A DNA stretch of 64,000 nt from assembly GCA_027485165.1 (NCBI GenBank), contig JAIXRN010000100.1, positions 41,527 through 105,526 of the forward strand, in the 5' to 3' direction. Below, piece by piece: positions 53,997 through 63,062 of the stretch. The stretch comes from Rubrivivax sp. GTDB lineage: Bacteria > Pseudomonadota > Gammaproteobacteria > Burkholderiales > Burkholderiaceae_C. The stretch's first letter is position 1. The number at the start of each line of letters is the position of its first letter. The notes beneath the pieces are model-generated. The model did not search any database and was not told the DNA's origin. It was given only the letters and a program-made list of their open reading frames with translations. A program made the position numbers and the translations under genes.

Positions 53997-54773
53997 TCAG
54001 GGCCCCGGCGCGACAGGGGTTTTCTCGAAGCTGGCGCGCACCCGGGCCAGGTCTTCCGGCGTGTCCACGCCGGGCCCTGGGGCGTGTTCGGCCAGGTGCA
54101 CGGCGATGCGGTGGCCATGCCACAGCACCCGCAGTTGTTCCAGCGATTCGCACTGTTCCAGCGGTGCCGGGGGCAGGGCCGGAAAGCCGCGCAGGAAACC
54201 GGCGCGGTAGGCATACAGCCCGATATGCCGCAGCGGCCGCGGCCAGGGCAGGGCAGTGATGCCCTGCGCATGGCCGTCGCGCCACCAGGGCAGCGGTGCG
54301 CGGCTGAAGATCAGCGCGCGTTGCGCCGCGTCCAGCAGCACCTTCACCACATGCGGGCTGGTGTAGTCGTTCAGTTCGGTGATGGCATGGGCGGCGGTGC
54401 TCATCACGCAGTCGGGGCGCGCGGCCAGCAGGGTGGCGCATCGCTGCACCAGGGCCGGGTCGATCAGGGGTTCGTCGCCTTGCACGTTGACGACGATGTC
54501 GTCGCCGTCCAGGCCCAGCAGCCCGCAGGCTTCGGCCAGGCGGTCGCTACCGCTGGGGTGGTCCTGGCGTGTCAGCACGGCCTGAACGCCGTGGCGGGCG
54601 CAAGCCTGCAGGATGCGCTCGTCGTCTCCCGCCACCACCACGCGCTGGGCACCGCTGGCGGCGGCCCGCTGCGCCACCCGCACCACCATCGGCAGGCCGG
54701 CGATGTCGGCCAGGGGCTTGTCGGGCAGGCGGGTAGATGCCAACCGTGCCGGCACCAGCACCGTGAAGTTCAT
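53997..54773 (-). CDS. kdsB: 3-deoxy-manno-octulosonate cytidylyltransferase
   Basis: Activates Kdo with CTP for LPS core synthesis. The 258-residue protein opens VLVPARLASTRLPDKPLADI, has VVNVQGDEPLIDPALV and AERVVVAGDDERI-like strands, and the family end. Length is normal. The ATG at 54773 is 20 bases after the Trm112 gene stop. Works with lpxK in lipid A/LPS assembly. Confidence 0.96.
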   Translation of the reverse strand: MNFTVLVPARLASTRLPDKPLADIAGLPMVVRVAQRAAASGAQRVVVAGDDERILQACARHGVQAVLTRQDHPSGSDRLAEACGLLGLDGDDIVVNVQGDEPLIDPALVQRCATLLAARPDCVMSTAAHAITELNDYTSPHVVKVLLDAAQRALIFSRAPLPWWRDGHAQGITALPWPRPLRHIGLYAYRAGFLRGFPALPPAPLEQCESLEQLRVLWHGHRIAVHLAEHAPGPGVDTPEDLARVRASFEKTPVAPGP

Positions 54774-54793
54774 GCCGTCAGGCCATCAGGCCA

Positions 54794-55015
54794 TCAGGCC
54801 GAAGGCGGCAGGGCGACGACGGCCGGGGCCGGTCCGTCCAGGCTGCGCGCCTCGCCTTCCAGCATCACCGGTATGCCGTCACGGATGGGGAAGGCCAGCC
54901 GGTCGGCCGGGCAGGCCAGTTCCACCGGGCGCAGCTGCTCGTCGCGGTGCATCGTCAGTGGCCCCTTGCACACGGGGCAGACCAGCAGGTCGATGAGGCG
55001 GTGGTCCAGGCTCAT
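54794..55015 (-). CDS. Trm112-family protein
   Basis: A 73-residue protein with LLVCPVCKGPL (two Cys) and ELACPADRLAFPIRDGIPVM; only three Cys-like positions are seen instead of the zinc-binding four, as in many bacterial YcaR/UPF0434 members. It is a small partner protein in the LPS gene block. ATG overlaps the lpxK stop by ATGA. Confidence 0.9.
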   Translation of the reverse strand: MSLDHRLIDLLVCPVCKGPLTMHRDEQLRPVELACPADRLAFPIRDGIPVMLEGEARSLDGPAPAVVALPPSA

Positions 55016-56172
55016 GGATGAGGTTCAGGCGTGCCCGTAGGCGTAGGCAAAGGGGTTGATATCGGAGTGCGCCCTGAGGGCCGCTGTGCTTGGCGTGCCC
55101 GGCGTGCCCAGTCCGGACTGGCGTCGTTCAGAGGGCCCAGCAGGCCGGCCAGCCAGTCTGCGGGCAAGGCCAAGTCTAGCCCGACGACCCAGACCCGCGT
55201 GCCACCCACCAGCGGCAGCGGCAGCTTGACGGCGTCCTTCTCGGTCGTCACCACCTCGGCCGTGCCGGCGGGCCAGGGCGCCTGCGCATAGCGGGCGTGG
55301 TCGGGCTGGGGCAGGCGGTCGATCTGCAGACCTGCGGCTTCGAGCATGCGGAAGAACTTCTCCGGTGCCGCCAGCCCGGCCAGCGCCACCAGCCGCCGGC
55401 CGCGCAGTGCTACTAGCGGCTGGCACGCGGTTTCATCGCCCCGCCACCAGGCGTCCAGCGGCCAGGCGGGCCCCAGCCGGCGCTGCAAAGCCTGCGCAGG
55501 GGCCAGTGGTGAGGCGCCGGCGCCGCTGTGCAGCACGCGCCTGTGCGGCCCCAGCTGCAACGGCAGTGGCTGGCGCAGCGGGCCGGCGGGCAGCAGCAGG
55601 CCATTGCCGATGCCGCGTTCGTCGAACACCAGCAGTTCCAGCGTGCGCGCCAGGGCCGCATGCTGCAAGCCGTCGTCGGACACCAGCACGTCGATGGTGG
55701 GATGCAGCTGGCACAGCAATCGGGCGGCCGCGGCGCGGTCGCGGCCCACCATCACGGGGGCCTGGGTGCGGCGGTGGATGAGCAGCGGTTCGTCGCCGAC
55801 TTCGGTGGCCGAGCTGTCGGGCTGCACCCGGCGCAGCGCCGGCCCGTCGCCTTCTGGCTGGCGCCCGTAGCCGCGCGAGATCACACCCGGTTGCCAGCCT
55901 GCCGCACGCAGGCCCTGCACCAGCGCGATCACGACCGGCGTCTTGCCAGCGCCACCCACCACCAGGTTGCCGACCACCACCACCGGCACCGGCGTGGGAA
56001 GCGGCGCGGGTTGACGCGCTTGCTGCCAGCGCGCCAGCGTGCCGTAGACCCAGGCCAGCGGCTGCAGCAGCCGGGCCATGGCCGTGGGCCGAGGCTGCCA
56101 CCAGTGGCGGGCCAGCAAGGCTTCCAGACGGGCGGCCAGGCTGGGTGGCTGAGGCAAGGGCTGCCGGGGCAT
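55012..56172 (-). CDS. lpxK: Tetraacyldisaccharide 4'-kinase
   Basis: Phosphorylates the 4' position of the lipid A precursor at the inner membrane. The 386-residue protein has an N-terminal amphipathic/hydrophobic region (LLQPLAWVYGTLARW), Walker A VVGNLVVGGAGKTPVVIAL, VISRGYGR, VLVSDDGLQHAAL and TTEKDAVKL. The last about 40 residues are Pro/Thr-rich and beyond the usual end. Overlaps the Trm112 gene and follows exbD by 16 bases. Confidence 0.95.
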   Translation of the reverse strand: MPRQPLPQPPSLAARLEALLARHWWQPRPTAMARLLQPLAWVYGTLARWQQARQPAPLPTPVPVVVVGNLVVGGAGKTPVVIALVQGLRAAGWQPGVISRGYGRQPEGDGPALRRVQPDSSATEVGDEPLLIHRRTQAPVMVGRDRAAAARLLCQLHPTIDVLVSDDGLQHAALARTLELLVFDERGIGNGLLLPAGPLRQPLPLQLGPHRRVLHSGAGASPLAPAQALQRRLGPAWPLDAWWRGDETACQPLVALRGRRLVALAGLAAPEKFFRMLEAAGLQIDRLPQPDHARYAQAPWPAGTAEVVTTEKDAVKLPLPLVGGTRVWVVGLDLALPADWLAGLLGPLNDASPDWARRARQAQRPSGRTPISTPLPTPTGTPEPHP

Positions 56173-56188
56173 CGGCTGCCGCGCGCGG

Positions 56189-56614
56189 CTAGCGCGGCGA
56201 ATCGCCGCCGGTCTGGGCTGCGAAGGTCAGCCGCGCGAGCCCGGCACGGCGCGAAGCGTCGAGCACGTTGACGACCGCCTGGTGCGCCGTCAGGGCGTCG
56301 GCCGAAACGACGACCACGGTGTCGGTGCGCCCGCCTGCTGCAGCCGCGATCTCGGCCGTCAGGGTCTCGACGCTGCGGCCGTCCACAGGCTTCTTGTTCA
56401 CGGCGTAGCGGCCGTCGGCAGACACGGCGACCACCACTTCCAGCGGGCGTTCCCGCAGTTTGTCGGCGTCGGCAGCGGGCAGGTTGACCTGCAGTTCGGT
56501 GAACTTGGAATAGGTGGTCGACAGCATCAGGAAGATCAGCACCACCAGCAACACGTCAATGAACGGGATCAGGTTGATCTCCGGTTCCTCGGGGCGGCGG
56601 CGGCTGAACTTCAT
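56189..56614 (-). CDS. exbD: Biopolymer transport protein ExbD/TolR
   Basis: A 141-residue membrane protein. One transmembrane helix (about 15-38, LIPFIDVLLVVLIFLMLS) contains the conserved Asp used in proton flow, and a periplasmic beta domain follows. It forms the energising complex with ExbB, 16 bases upstream, and would power a TonB system; no tonB gene is in the window. Precedes lpxK, as usual in Burkholderiales. Confidence 0.93.
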   Translation of the reverse strand: MKFSRRRPEEPEINLIPFIDVLLVVLIFLMLSTTYSKFTELQVNLPAADADKLRERPLEVVVAVSADGRYAVNKKPVDGRSVETLTAEIAAAAGGRTDTVVVVSADALTAHQAVVNVLDASRRAGLARLTFAAQTGGDSPR

Positions 56615-56630
56615 CTGCAGGCCAGGCCGT

Positions 56631-57263
56631 TCAGGTCTTCACGGCAAAGCGCATCAGGTGCGGCACCATGCGCTCAGCAGCCACTTCCAGCGCCAGCTGG
56701 AATTCGTCCACGCGGCCGCGGAAGTAGCGGTAGAACATCAGCGAGGGAATGGCCACGATGAGGCCGAACGCGGTGTTGTACAGCGCGATCGAAATGCCGT
56801 GGGCCAGCGCCTGCGGGTTGGCGGCGCTGCCCGAGGTCGGGGCTTGCGCGCCGAAGATCTCGATCATCCCCACGACCGTGCCCAGCAGGCCCAGCAGCGG
56901 CGCCGCGGCAGCGATCGTGCCCAGAGTGTTCAGGTAGCGTTCCAGCTTGTGCACCGCCAGCCGGCCGGCGTTTTCGAACGACTGGCGCAGCGCCGGTTCG
57001 GTGATGCGGGGTTCGGCGATGACGCTCTGCAGGCCGGCGGCCAGCACCGTGCCCATGACCGAGTTGTCGGCCAGCTTCACCACCACATCGTTGCCTGGCA
57101 GGCTGGTGCGGGACACGCCCATCACGTCGTCAATCAGGGTGGGGGGCGCGACCCGGCTGACGCGCAGCTGCAGCAGGCGTTCGATGACCAGCGCCAGCGC
57201 CACCACTGAACACGCGATGAGGGGCCAGATCGGCCAACCGGCCGCTTGTATGATGGAAAACAA
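56631..57263 (-). CDS. exbB: MotA/TolQ/ExbB proton channel family protein
   Basis: A 210-residue inner-membrane protein with three helices (about 9-30, 112-135 and 155-180). Family features are AAAAPLLGLLGTVVGMIEIF and FGLIVAIPSLMFYRYFRG. Partner of ExbD, the gene 16 bases downstream. Together they drive TonB- or Tol-type energy transfer; the ExbB type is favoured by its length and neighbours. First gene of the minus-strand run to adk. Confidence 0.93.
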   Translation of the reverse strand: MFSIIQAAGWPIWPLIACSVVALALVIERLLQLRVSRVAPPTLIDDVMGVSRTSLPGNDVVVKLADNSVMGTVLAAGLQSVIAEPRITEPALRQSFENAGRLAVHKLERYLNTLGTIAAAAPLLGLLGTVVGMIEIFGAQAPTSGSAANPQALAHGISIALYNTAFGLIVAIPSLMFYRYFRGRVDEFQLALEVAAERMVPHLMRFAVKT

Positions 57264-57656
57264 GGTTGTCTCTTGGCGCCAGGGCGATGGGTCTTGGCTG
57301 TCGACGGTGAGCGTAATGCGGCATTCCGCGGCGTTCAGCGGCTTTCAGCTACGCAAGGCAGTCTGGGGGCCGTTGCGGTGGTCACCGCGTTGAACGTCAC
57401 AGATTATGTCCGATGGCCTCGGGCAGCTGCCCCGGGCGTCGGGCGCGGCCACTGCGGCTGATGCAGAAGCCGCCGGCGCTTGTCCACTGAAACTGTGGAC
57501 AACTGTGTGGGTAAGCCGCGGCGAGCCCGTCGTAACCCGCGCCAATGCGTGCCCCAGCACACATTGCTGAAAATTTGGGCACCGTTTTGTTCATGAGAAT
57601 CAAGCACTTGCAAGACTATGACGACGCTGTGACGGGTTTGTCCGCGCGCCGGGCCA
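57264..57656. other. Divergent intergenic region (exbB/xseA)
   Basis: No gene is firmly supported. It contains a 7-base inverted repeat TGTCCAC-tgaaact-GTGGACA at 57481-57501, TGTGGACAA/TGTGTGGGTAA tracts of relatively low GC, and a 40-codon open frame at 57593-57715 that runs into xseA. Promoters for both genes are expected here, but no convincing -35/-10 pair was found. Confidence 0.5.
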
Positions 57657-59012
57657 GTGCCCGTGCGGCTGTGGAGTTCCCGACCCGCGCCAGCCCTGGC
57701 GATTCCGGTGCTTGAGCCCGCATGGGCCGCCCCCGTGCGGGGGCCCTGGGGCGTGGCGGCCCTGCTGCAGGCCACCGGCGACGCGCTGGCCGCGCGCTTC
57801 GGTGCGGTGGCCGTGCGCGGCGAGCTGTCGGGCCTGGTACGCGCCAGCAGCGGGCACTGCTACTTCGCGCTGAAGGACGCTGCAGGCGCCAGTGCGGTGC
57901 TGCGCTGCGCCATGTTCAGGCGTGCCGCCAGCTTGCTGGACTTCCAGCCCGCCGACGGCCAGCAGGTCGACTTGCGCGGCCGCCTGGGCGTTTACGAAGC
58001 GCGGGGCGAACTGCAGCTGGTGGTGGAAAGCATGCAGCGCGTGGGCGCGGGCAGCCTGTATGAAGAATTCCTGCGCCTGCGCGCCCGGTTGCAGGCACTG
58101 GGTTTGTTCGACGCGTCGCGCAAGCGGCCAATCGCCCACTTTCCGCGCGCCATCGGCGTCATCACATCGCTGGGCGCTGCGGCCCTGCACGACGTGCTGA
58201 CGGCGCTGCAGCGGCGCGCCCCGCATGTCCACGTGGTGGTCTACCCCAGCCTGGTGCAGGGCGCTGAAGCCCCGGCCGCCCTGGTGGCCGCGCTGCAGCT
58301 GGCCGGCCGCCGGGCCGAAGTCGACACCCTGCTGCTGGTGCGCGGCGGTGGTGCCCTGGAAGACCTGTGGGCCTTCAACGACGAGCGCGTGGTGCGTGCC
58401 GTGGCGGCCTGCCCGCTGCCCGTGGTGTGCGGGGTGGGCCACGAGACCGACATCACTCTGTGCGACCTGGCCGCCGACCTGCGGGCGCCCACGCCCACAG
58501 CTGCGGCCGAGCTGGCCGCACCGCTGCGCGACGAAGCCCTGGCCGCGCTGCAAGCCCGCCAGGCCAGCCTGCAGCGCGCCGTGCTGCGCCTGCTGCAGCA
58601 GCAGGCGCAGCGGGTGGACACCCTGGGCCTGCGCCTGGGCCAGCCCGGGCGGGCGCTGTGGGGGCAGGCCGAACGCCTGAACGCCCTGCAGCAGCGGCTG
58701 CAGCAGGCGCTGTCGACGCGCCTTGCCCGCCACGCCGACGAGCCTGGCTTGCGCGCGCAGCGGCTGGCCACCGCCGTAGCCCGCCAGCTGCAGCGCGCCG
58801 CTTTGCAGCTGGAAGCCAGCGGCCACCGCCTGCAAGCGCTGAACCCCGAGCGCGTGCTGCAGCGCGGCTACGCCTGGGTGGAATCGGCAGACGGCCGGCC
58901 GGTGCTGTCGGTGCGCGCACTACAGCCCGGGCAGGCCGTGCGCGCAGTCTGGGCCGACGGCCGCGCCGGCATGCAGGTGCAGCAGGTCGAACCCCTGCTG
59001 CCGTCGTCCTGA
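57657..59012 (+). CDS. xseA: Exodeoxyribonuclease VII large subunit
   Basis: A 451-residue nuclease subunit. OB-fold N-terminus (WGVAALLQATGDALAARFGA, VRGELSGLVRASSGHCYFAL), catalytic core with RPIAHFPRAIGVITSLGAAA and LLLVRGGGALEDLWAFNDE, GVGHETDITLCDLAADLRAPTP (active-site region), a long coiled coil (about 280-400), and a GYAWV end. It begins with GTG; a GTG 17 codons later (57708) gives a more typical start. No xseB is beside it. Confidence 0.92.
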   Translation: MPVRLWSSRPAPALAIPVLEPAWAAPVRGPWGVAALLQATGDALAARFGAVAVRGELSGLVRASSGHCYFALKDAAGASAVLRCAMFRRAASLLDFQPADGQQVDLRGRLGVYEARGELQLVVESMQRVGAGSLYEEFLRLRARLQALGLFDASRKRPIAHFPRAIGVITSLGAAALHDVLTALQRRAPHVHVVVYPSLVQGAEAPAALVAALQLAGRRAEVDTLLLVRGGGALEDLWAFNDERVVRAVAACPLPVVCGVGHETDITLCDLAADLRAPTPTAAAELAAPLRDEALAALQARQASLQRAVLRLLQQQAQRVDTLGLRLGQPGRALWGQAERLNALQQRLQQALSTRLARHADEPGLRAQRLATAVARQLQRAALQLEASGHRLQALNPERVLQRGYAWVESADGRPVLSVRALQPGQAVRAVWADGRAGMQVQQVEPLLPSS

Positions 59013-59109
59013 CAAGGCGCTGCCTACAATCGTGCCCACGTTTGAGGCAAGCTTTGCCCCAGCACCCCGGCCGCTGACGGCGGTCTCGACTTCCACCGAG
59101 GAACCCGAC

Positions 59110-59691
59110 ATGGAACACACCCTGCCCGCCCTGCCGTACCCCATCGACGCCCTGGCCCCGCACTACAGCCGTGAAACCCTGGAGTTCCACCACGGCAAGC
59201 ACCACAACGCCTACGTGGTGAACCTGAACAACCTGCAGAAGGGCACCGAATTCGAAGCCCTGCCGCTGGAAGAGATCATCAAGAAGAGCAGCGGCGGCAT
59301 TTACAACAACGCGGCGCAGATCTGGAACCACAGCTTCTTCTGGCACTGCATGAAGCCCAACGGCGGCGGCGAACCCACCGGCGCACTGGCCGCAGCCATC
59401 ACGGCCAAGTGGGGCAGCTACGCCGCCTTCGAGGAAGCCTTCGTCAAGAGCGCCGTGGGCAACTTCGGCAGCGGCTGGACCTGGCTGGTGAAGAAGGCCG
59501 ACGGCAGCGTCGACATCGTTAACACCGGTGCCGCTGGCACGCCGCTGACTGGCGCCGACAAGGCGCTGCTGACGGTGGACGTGTGGGAACACGCCTACTA
59601 CATCGACTACCGCAACGCGCGCCCGAAGTTCGTCGAGACCTTCCTCGACAAGCTCGTGAACTGGGACTTCGCGGCCGCGAATTACGCCTGA
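59110..59691 (+). CDS. sodB: Superoxide dismutase (Fe/Mn family, Fe type)
   Basis: Detoxifies superoxide in the cytoplasm. The 193-residue protein has metal ligands at His in ETLEFHHGKHHNAYV, His in WNHSFFWHCM, and Asp/His in VDVWEHAYYIDYRN; the Gln in the middle region and lengths favour the iron type. A TACAAT -10-like box lies about 80 bases upstream at 59026-59031. The ATG at 59110 is chosen because it gives the standard MEHTLPALPYPIDAL start. Confidence 0.95.
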   Translation: MEHTLPALPYPIDALAPHYSRETLEFHHGKHHNAYVVNLNNLQKGTEFEALPLEEIIKKSSGGIYNNAAQIWNHSFFWHCMKPNGGGEPTGALAAAITAKWGSYAAFEEAFVKSAVGNFGSGWTWLVKKADGSVDIVNTGAAGTPLTGADKALLTVDVWEHAYYIDYRNARPKFVETFLDKLVNWDFAAANYA

Positions 59692-59716
59692 ACCCAGGTC
59701 CGCTCCGGCTGGCCTT

Positions 59717-60199
59717 TCACTGGGAAGTGAAGGGCTTGCCGCGCAGCTTGAAGCCCGCAGCAATGCCGCGCTTGGCAAACCAGCCCTGGCGCATTTCCAG
59801 CGCAAAGCGCGCCGGCCGGGTGGAACAGTGCGACTGTTCCGACCGCGGCTGCATGTCGGCCAGGTTGATGATCGTGCCGTCTGCTGACAGATACGCGATG
59901 GTCAGCGGAACCAGCGTGTTCTTCATCCAGAAGCACCGCACCTGATCGTCCTCGTTGACGAACAGCATGCCTTCATTGCCGGGCATGTCGGTGCGCCCCA
60001 TCATGCCAGTGGCCTGCTGGGTGGGCGTGATGGCCAGTTCGGCCTTGATGATGTGCATGCCGGCCTGCAGGTCCACGGTGGGCAGGCGCGGTTGCGGGCC
60101 GGTCTGTGCGCTGGTGGCCTGTACCAGCCCCCAACCCAGGGCAAACAGCAGGCCGCGCAGGGATGGGCGTAAGGCAAGCTTCATGTTGATCTGCATCAT
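59717..60199 (-). CDS. DUF192-family exported protein
   Basis: A 160-residue protein. Signal peptide (LRGLLFALGWGLVQATSA), then the DUF192 domain: IIKAELAITPTQQATGMMGR, GNEGMLFVNEDDQVRCFWMK, NTLVPLTIAYLSADGTI and AALEMRQGWF-like end. Family function is not established. Two or three start codons are possible in the first six residues. Lies 25 bases from the sodB stop, convergent. Confidence 0.88.
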   Translation of the reverse strand: MMQINMKLALRPSLRGLLFALGWGLVQATSAQTGPQPRLPTVDLQAGMHIIKAELAITPTQQATGMMGRTDMPGNEGMLFVNEDDQVRCFWMKNTLVPLTIAYLSADGTIINLADMQPRSEQSHCSTRPARFALEMRQGWFAKRGIAAGFKLRGKPFTSQ

Positions 60200-60390
60200 G
60201 GGTCAGGTCGGGGGCGGCAAGTAGATTATGGAATGCTGCCGCCGGCACAGCCTGCAGCTGGTCGCAGCAGTTCTTGATCCGCCGCCTGGCCCCACTGTCA
60301 ATAGCAGTTCAGCAGTCCTCCGCAGTTGCCATGACCCCTTCGCACCGCCCCGCCAGCAGACTCCACAGCGCATGACGCCCCGGTAACGCC

Positions 60391-62784
60391 GTGAGCGCAG
60401 CCCTGAACCCTGGCCCCGCAGCTGCCACCGTGCCCTGGCAGGTGCTGGACGACCCGCTGGAGCAGTCGCGCTTCACGCGCTGGGTGCAGGGGCCCGGCGG
60501 AGAACGGCTGGGCGAATCGGCGCTGCAGCTGTCCGGCATGCACTGTGCGGCCTGCGCCGGGCTGATCGAAGACGCGCTGGCCGGGGTGCCCGGCGTGCGC
60601 AGCGTGCAGGTGGGTGCCGCCGCGCAGCGCGCCACCGTGCGCTGGGACCCGGCGCAGACGCAACCTTCGGCCTTCATGCAGGCCGTGCGCGCTGCCGGCT
60701 ACGGCGCCGTGCCCGACGCCGCGGCCCCGGCGCGGCTGGCGCGCCGCGACGAACACCGGCAGTTGCTGTGGCGCCTGTTCGTGGCCAGCTTCTGCGCCAT
60801 GCAGGTGATGATGCTGGCTACACCCAGCTATGTGGCCGGGCCGCGCGAGCTGGCAGACGACCTGCGCCAGCTGCTGAACTGGGGCTGCTGGGTGTTGTCG
60901 CTGCCGGTGCTGGTGTTCTCGGCCGCGCCCTTCTTCCGCCAGGCCTGGCAGAGCTTGCGCGCGCGCCGCATCGGCATGGACGTGCCGGTGGCCCTGGCCC
61001 TGGCCATCACTTTCGTGGCCAGCACCGGGGCCACCTTCAACCCCCAGGGCGTGTTCGGGCACGAGGTCTATTTCGATTCGCTGACGATGTTCGTCAGCTT
61101 CCTGCTGGGTGCGCGCTACCTGGAATTGCGGGCCCGCCACCGCGCCGCCGAAACCCTGGAAGCGTCGATGTCGGGCCTGCCCGAAACCGCGTTGCGAGTG
61201 GTGGCAGACGGCAAAGTCGAAACCGTCAGCATCAACCGCCTGCGCCCGGGCGACGAGGTGCGCGTGCCAGTGGGCCAGGCCTTCCCGGCCGACGGCCTGC
61301 TGCTGGCCGGCAGCACGCGCGCCGACGAAGCCCTGCTCAGCGGCGAATCGGCCCCCGTGGCCAAGCCCGAAGGCGCCGAGGTCGTGGCCGGCAGCATCAA
61401 CCTGGGCGCACCGGTGCTGATGCGGGTGCTGCGCGTGGGCGGCGACACGCGGCTGCAGGCTATCGTGGCCATGATGCGCGGCGCGCTCAGCCAGCGGCCG
61501 GCTTCGGCAGCGCTGGCCGACCGCTGGGCCGGGCCCTTCCTGTGGGCGGTTCTGCTGCTGGCCGCGGGTGCTGCGGCGGCCTGGAGCCTGATCGACCCCA
61601 GCCGTGCGGTCTGGGTAGCGGTGGCGGTGCTGATCGTCACCTGCCCCTGCGCGCTGTCGCTGGCGGCCCCCGCCGTGGCGGTGGCGGCGGCGCGGGGCCT
61701 GGCGCGCCAGGGGGTGATGCTGCAGCGACTGGACGCGCTGGAAACCCTGGCCCGGGTGCAGCACATCTTCTTCGACAAGACCGGCACACTGACCGAAACC
61801 CGCGTGCGCCTGGCCGGCACGGGCCTGCTGCCTGCGGGGCAGGCCCTGCTGGGCAACGAGGCCACGGCCCTGGCCCGCGCGGCCAGCCTGGCGGGCTGGT
61901 CGGGCCACCCCGTGGCAGCAGCGCTGGCGGCTGCTGCTGCGCAGGACCTGGCCGACGCCCAGGCGGCTGGGGCCCTGAATGGCGCGCCACAGCCTGCCGT
62001 GGCGGTAGCGCGCTGGCATGACATCGAAGAACACCCCGGCCAGGGCCTGCAGGCGCTCGATGAACAGGGCCGCTGTTGGCGCCTGGGGTCACGGGCATTC
62101 GTCAACGCTGCTGCGGGCGGCGCTGCGGCGCTGTCGTCTGCCGCGCTCGATGCAGCCGCCATGGCCGGTACAGCCCGCACACCCGCTGGCCCTGCTGGCC
62201 CCGATGCCGCTGTCTGGCTGGGCTGCGAAGGCCAGGCGCTGGCTGGCTTCGAACTGGCCGACCTGCCGCGTGCCGGCGCTCGCCAGGCCGTGCAGGCCCT
62301 GCGTGCGCAGGGCTTGAAGTGCAGCCTGCTGTCGGGCGACACCCCGGCGCGTGCGCAGGCGCTGGCTGATGCGCTGGGCCTGGACGACGTGCTGCCGCAG
62401 GCCACGCCCGAGGCCAAGCTGGCCGTGGTGGCCGCCGCGCAGGCGCGCGGCGAATGCGTGGCCATGGTGGGCGACGGCATCAACGACGCCCCGGTGCTGG
62501 CGCGGGCCGATGTCTCGCTGGCGATGGGGCAGGGCGCCCTCGTGGCGCGCAGCAGCGCCGACGCCGTGGTGATGAGCAACAGCCTGCACGACATCGTGCG
62601 GGCCCGGCTGCGCGCCCGCAAGGCCGTGCGCCTGGTGCGCCAGAACCTAGCCTGGGCCGCCGTTTACAACGCCGTTTGCATCCCGCTGGCGCTGGCGGGC
62701 TGGCTGCCGCCCTGGGCCGCCGGCCTGGGCATGGCCGCCAGTTCGCTGCTGGTGCTGGCCAATGCCCTGCGGGCGGCGCGCTAG
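60391..62784 (+). CDS. ccoI: Cation-transporting P-type ATPase (copper type, CcoI/FixI)
   Basis: Copper-exporting ATPase of 797 residues that supplies copper to cytochrome cbb3. An N-terminal metal-binding domain has GMHCAACAGLIEDAL (Cys52, Cys55), followed by about eight helices with the transmembrane CPC motif (VTCPCALSLAAP), the phosphorylation site FFDKTGTLTE and hinge MVGDGINDAPVLARAD. The start is a GTG. ccoS follows after 34 bases and ccoN next, the usual maturation order for cbb3 oxidase. Confidence 0.93.
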   Translation: MSAALNPGPAAATVPWQVLDDPLEQSRFTRWVQGPGGERLGESALQLSGMHCAACAGLIEDALAGVPGVRSVQVGAAAQRATVRWDPAQTQPSAFMQAVRAAGYGAVPDAAAPARLARRDEHRQLLWRLFVASFCAMQVMMLATPSYVAGPRELADDLRQLLNWGCWVLSLPVLVFSAAPFFRQAWQSLRARRIGMDVPVALALAITFVASTGATFNPQGVFGHEVYFDSLTMFVSFLLGARYLELRARHRAAETLEASMSGLPETALRVVADGKVETVSINRLRPGDEVRVPVGQAFPADGLLLAGSTRADEALLSGESAPVAKPEGAEVVAGSINLGAPVLMRVLRVGGDTRLQAIVAMMRGALSQRPASAALADRWAGPFLWAVLLLAAGAAAAWSLIDPSRAVWVAVAVLIVTCPCALSLAAPAVAVAAARGLARQGVMLQRLDALETLARVQHIFFDKTGTLTETRVRLAGTGLLPAGQALLGNEATALARAASLAGWSGHPVAAALAAAAAQDLADAQAAGALNGAPQPAVAVARWHDIEEHPGQGLQALDEQGRCWRLGSRAFVNAAAGGAAALSSAALDAAAMAGTARTPAGPAGPDAAVWLGCEGQALAGFELADLPRAGARQAVQALRAQGLKCSLLSGDTPARAQALADALGLDDVLPQATPEAKLAVVAAAQARGECVAMVGDGINDAPVLARADVSLAMGQGALVARSSADAVVMSNSLHDIVRARLRARKAVRLVRQNLAWAAVYNAVCIPLALAGWLPPWAAGLGMAASSLLVLANALRAAR

Positions 62785-62818
62785 GCGGCCCTGGCCATTC
62801 GACAGACGCACATCCGCC

Positions 62819-63031
62819 ATGGAAAGCCTGTATCTGCTGATTCCGCTGTCGGCCCTGCTGGTGCTGCTGATTTTGGCGGTCTTCGGCTGGGCGCTGCACC
62901 GCGGCCAGTTCGAGGAACTGCAAGCCGAAGGCGAACGCATCCTGCACGACGAGGCACCAGCGCTTGACGCTGATCAAGCCGGTGCAGGCGCACAGACAGA
63001 ACAATCGAAGCATCCCAGCATTCGTTTGTGA
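62819..63031 (+). CDS. ccoS: cbb3-type cytochrome oxidase assembly protein CcoS
   Basis: A 70-residue single-span membrane protein: MESLYLLIPLSALLVLLILA is the helix, followed by FGWALHRGQFEELQAEGERI, the CcoS pattern. It helps insert redox cofactors into the oxidase. Its 3' end carries the FNR-type site used for ccoN. ATG at 62819. Confidence 0.93.
   Translation: MESLYLLIPLSALLVLLILAVFGWALHRGQFEELQAEGERILHDEAPALDADQAGAGAQTEQSKHPSIRL
62964..62977 (+). promoter_or_regulatory. FNR/ANR-type box upstream of ccoN
   Basis: TTGAC-GCTG-ATCAA differs by one base from the FNR consensus TTGAT-N4-ATCAA. It lies within the end of ccoS, 86 bases before the ccoN ATG, a typical distance for oxygen-dependent activation of a cbb3 operon. 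No fnr gene is visible in the window. Confidence 0.6.
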
Positions 63032-63062
63032 GTCCCATGAACACCAGGACAGGAGAAGTCAG

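Noticed and set aside
57481..57520. DnaA-box-like TGTGGACAA near xseA as a possible replication origin
   Set aside because: Only one near-match, no cluster of boxes, no dnaA/dnaN/rpmH neighbours.
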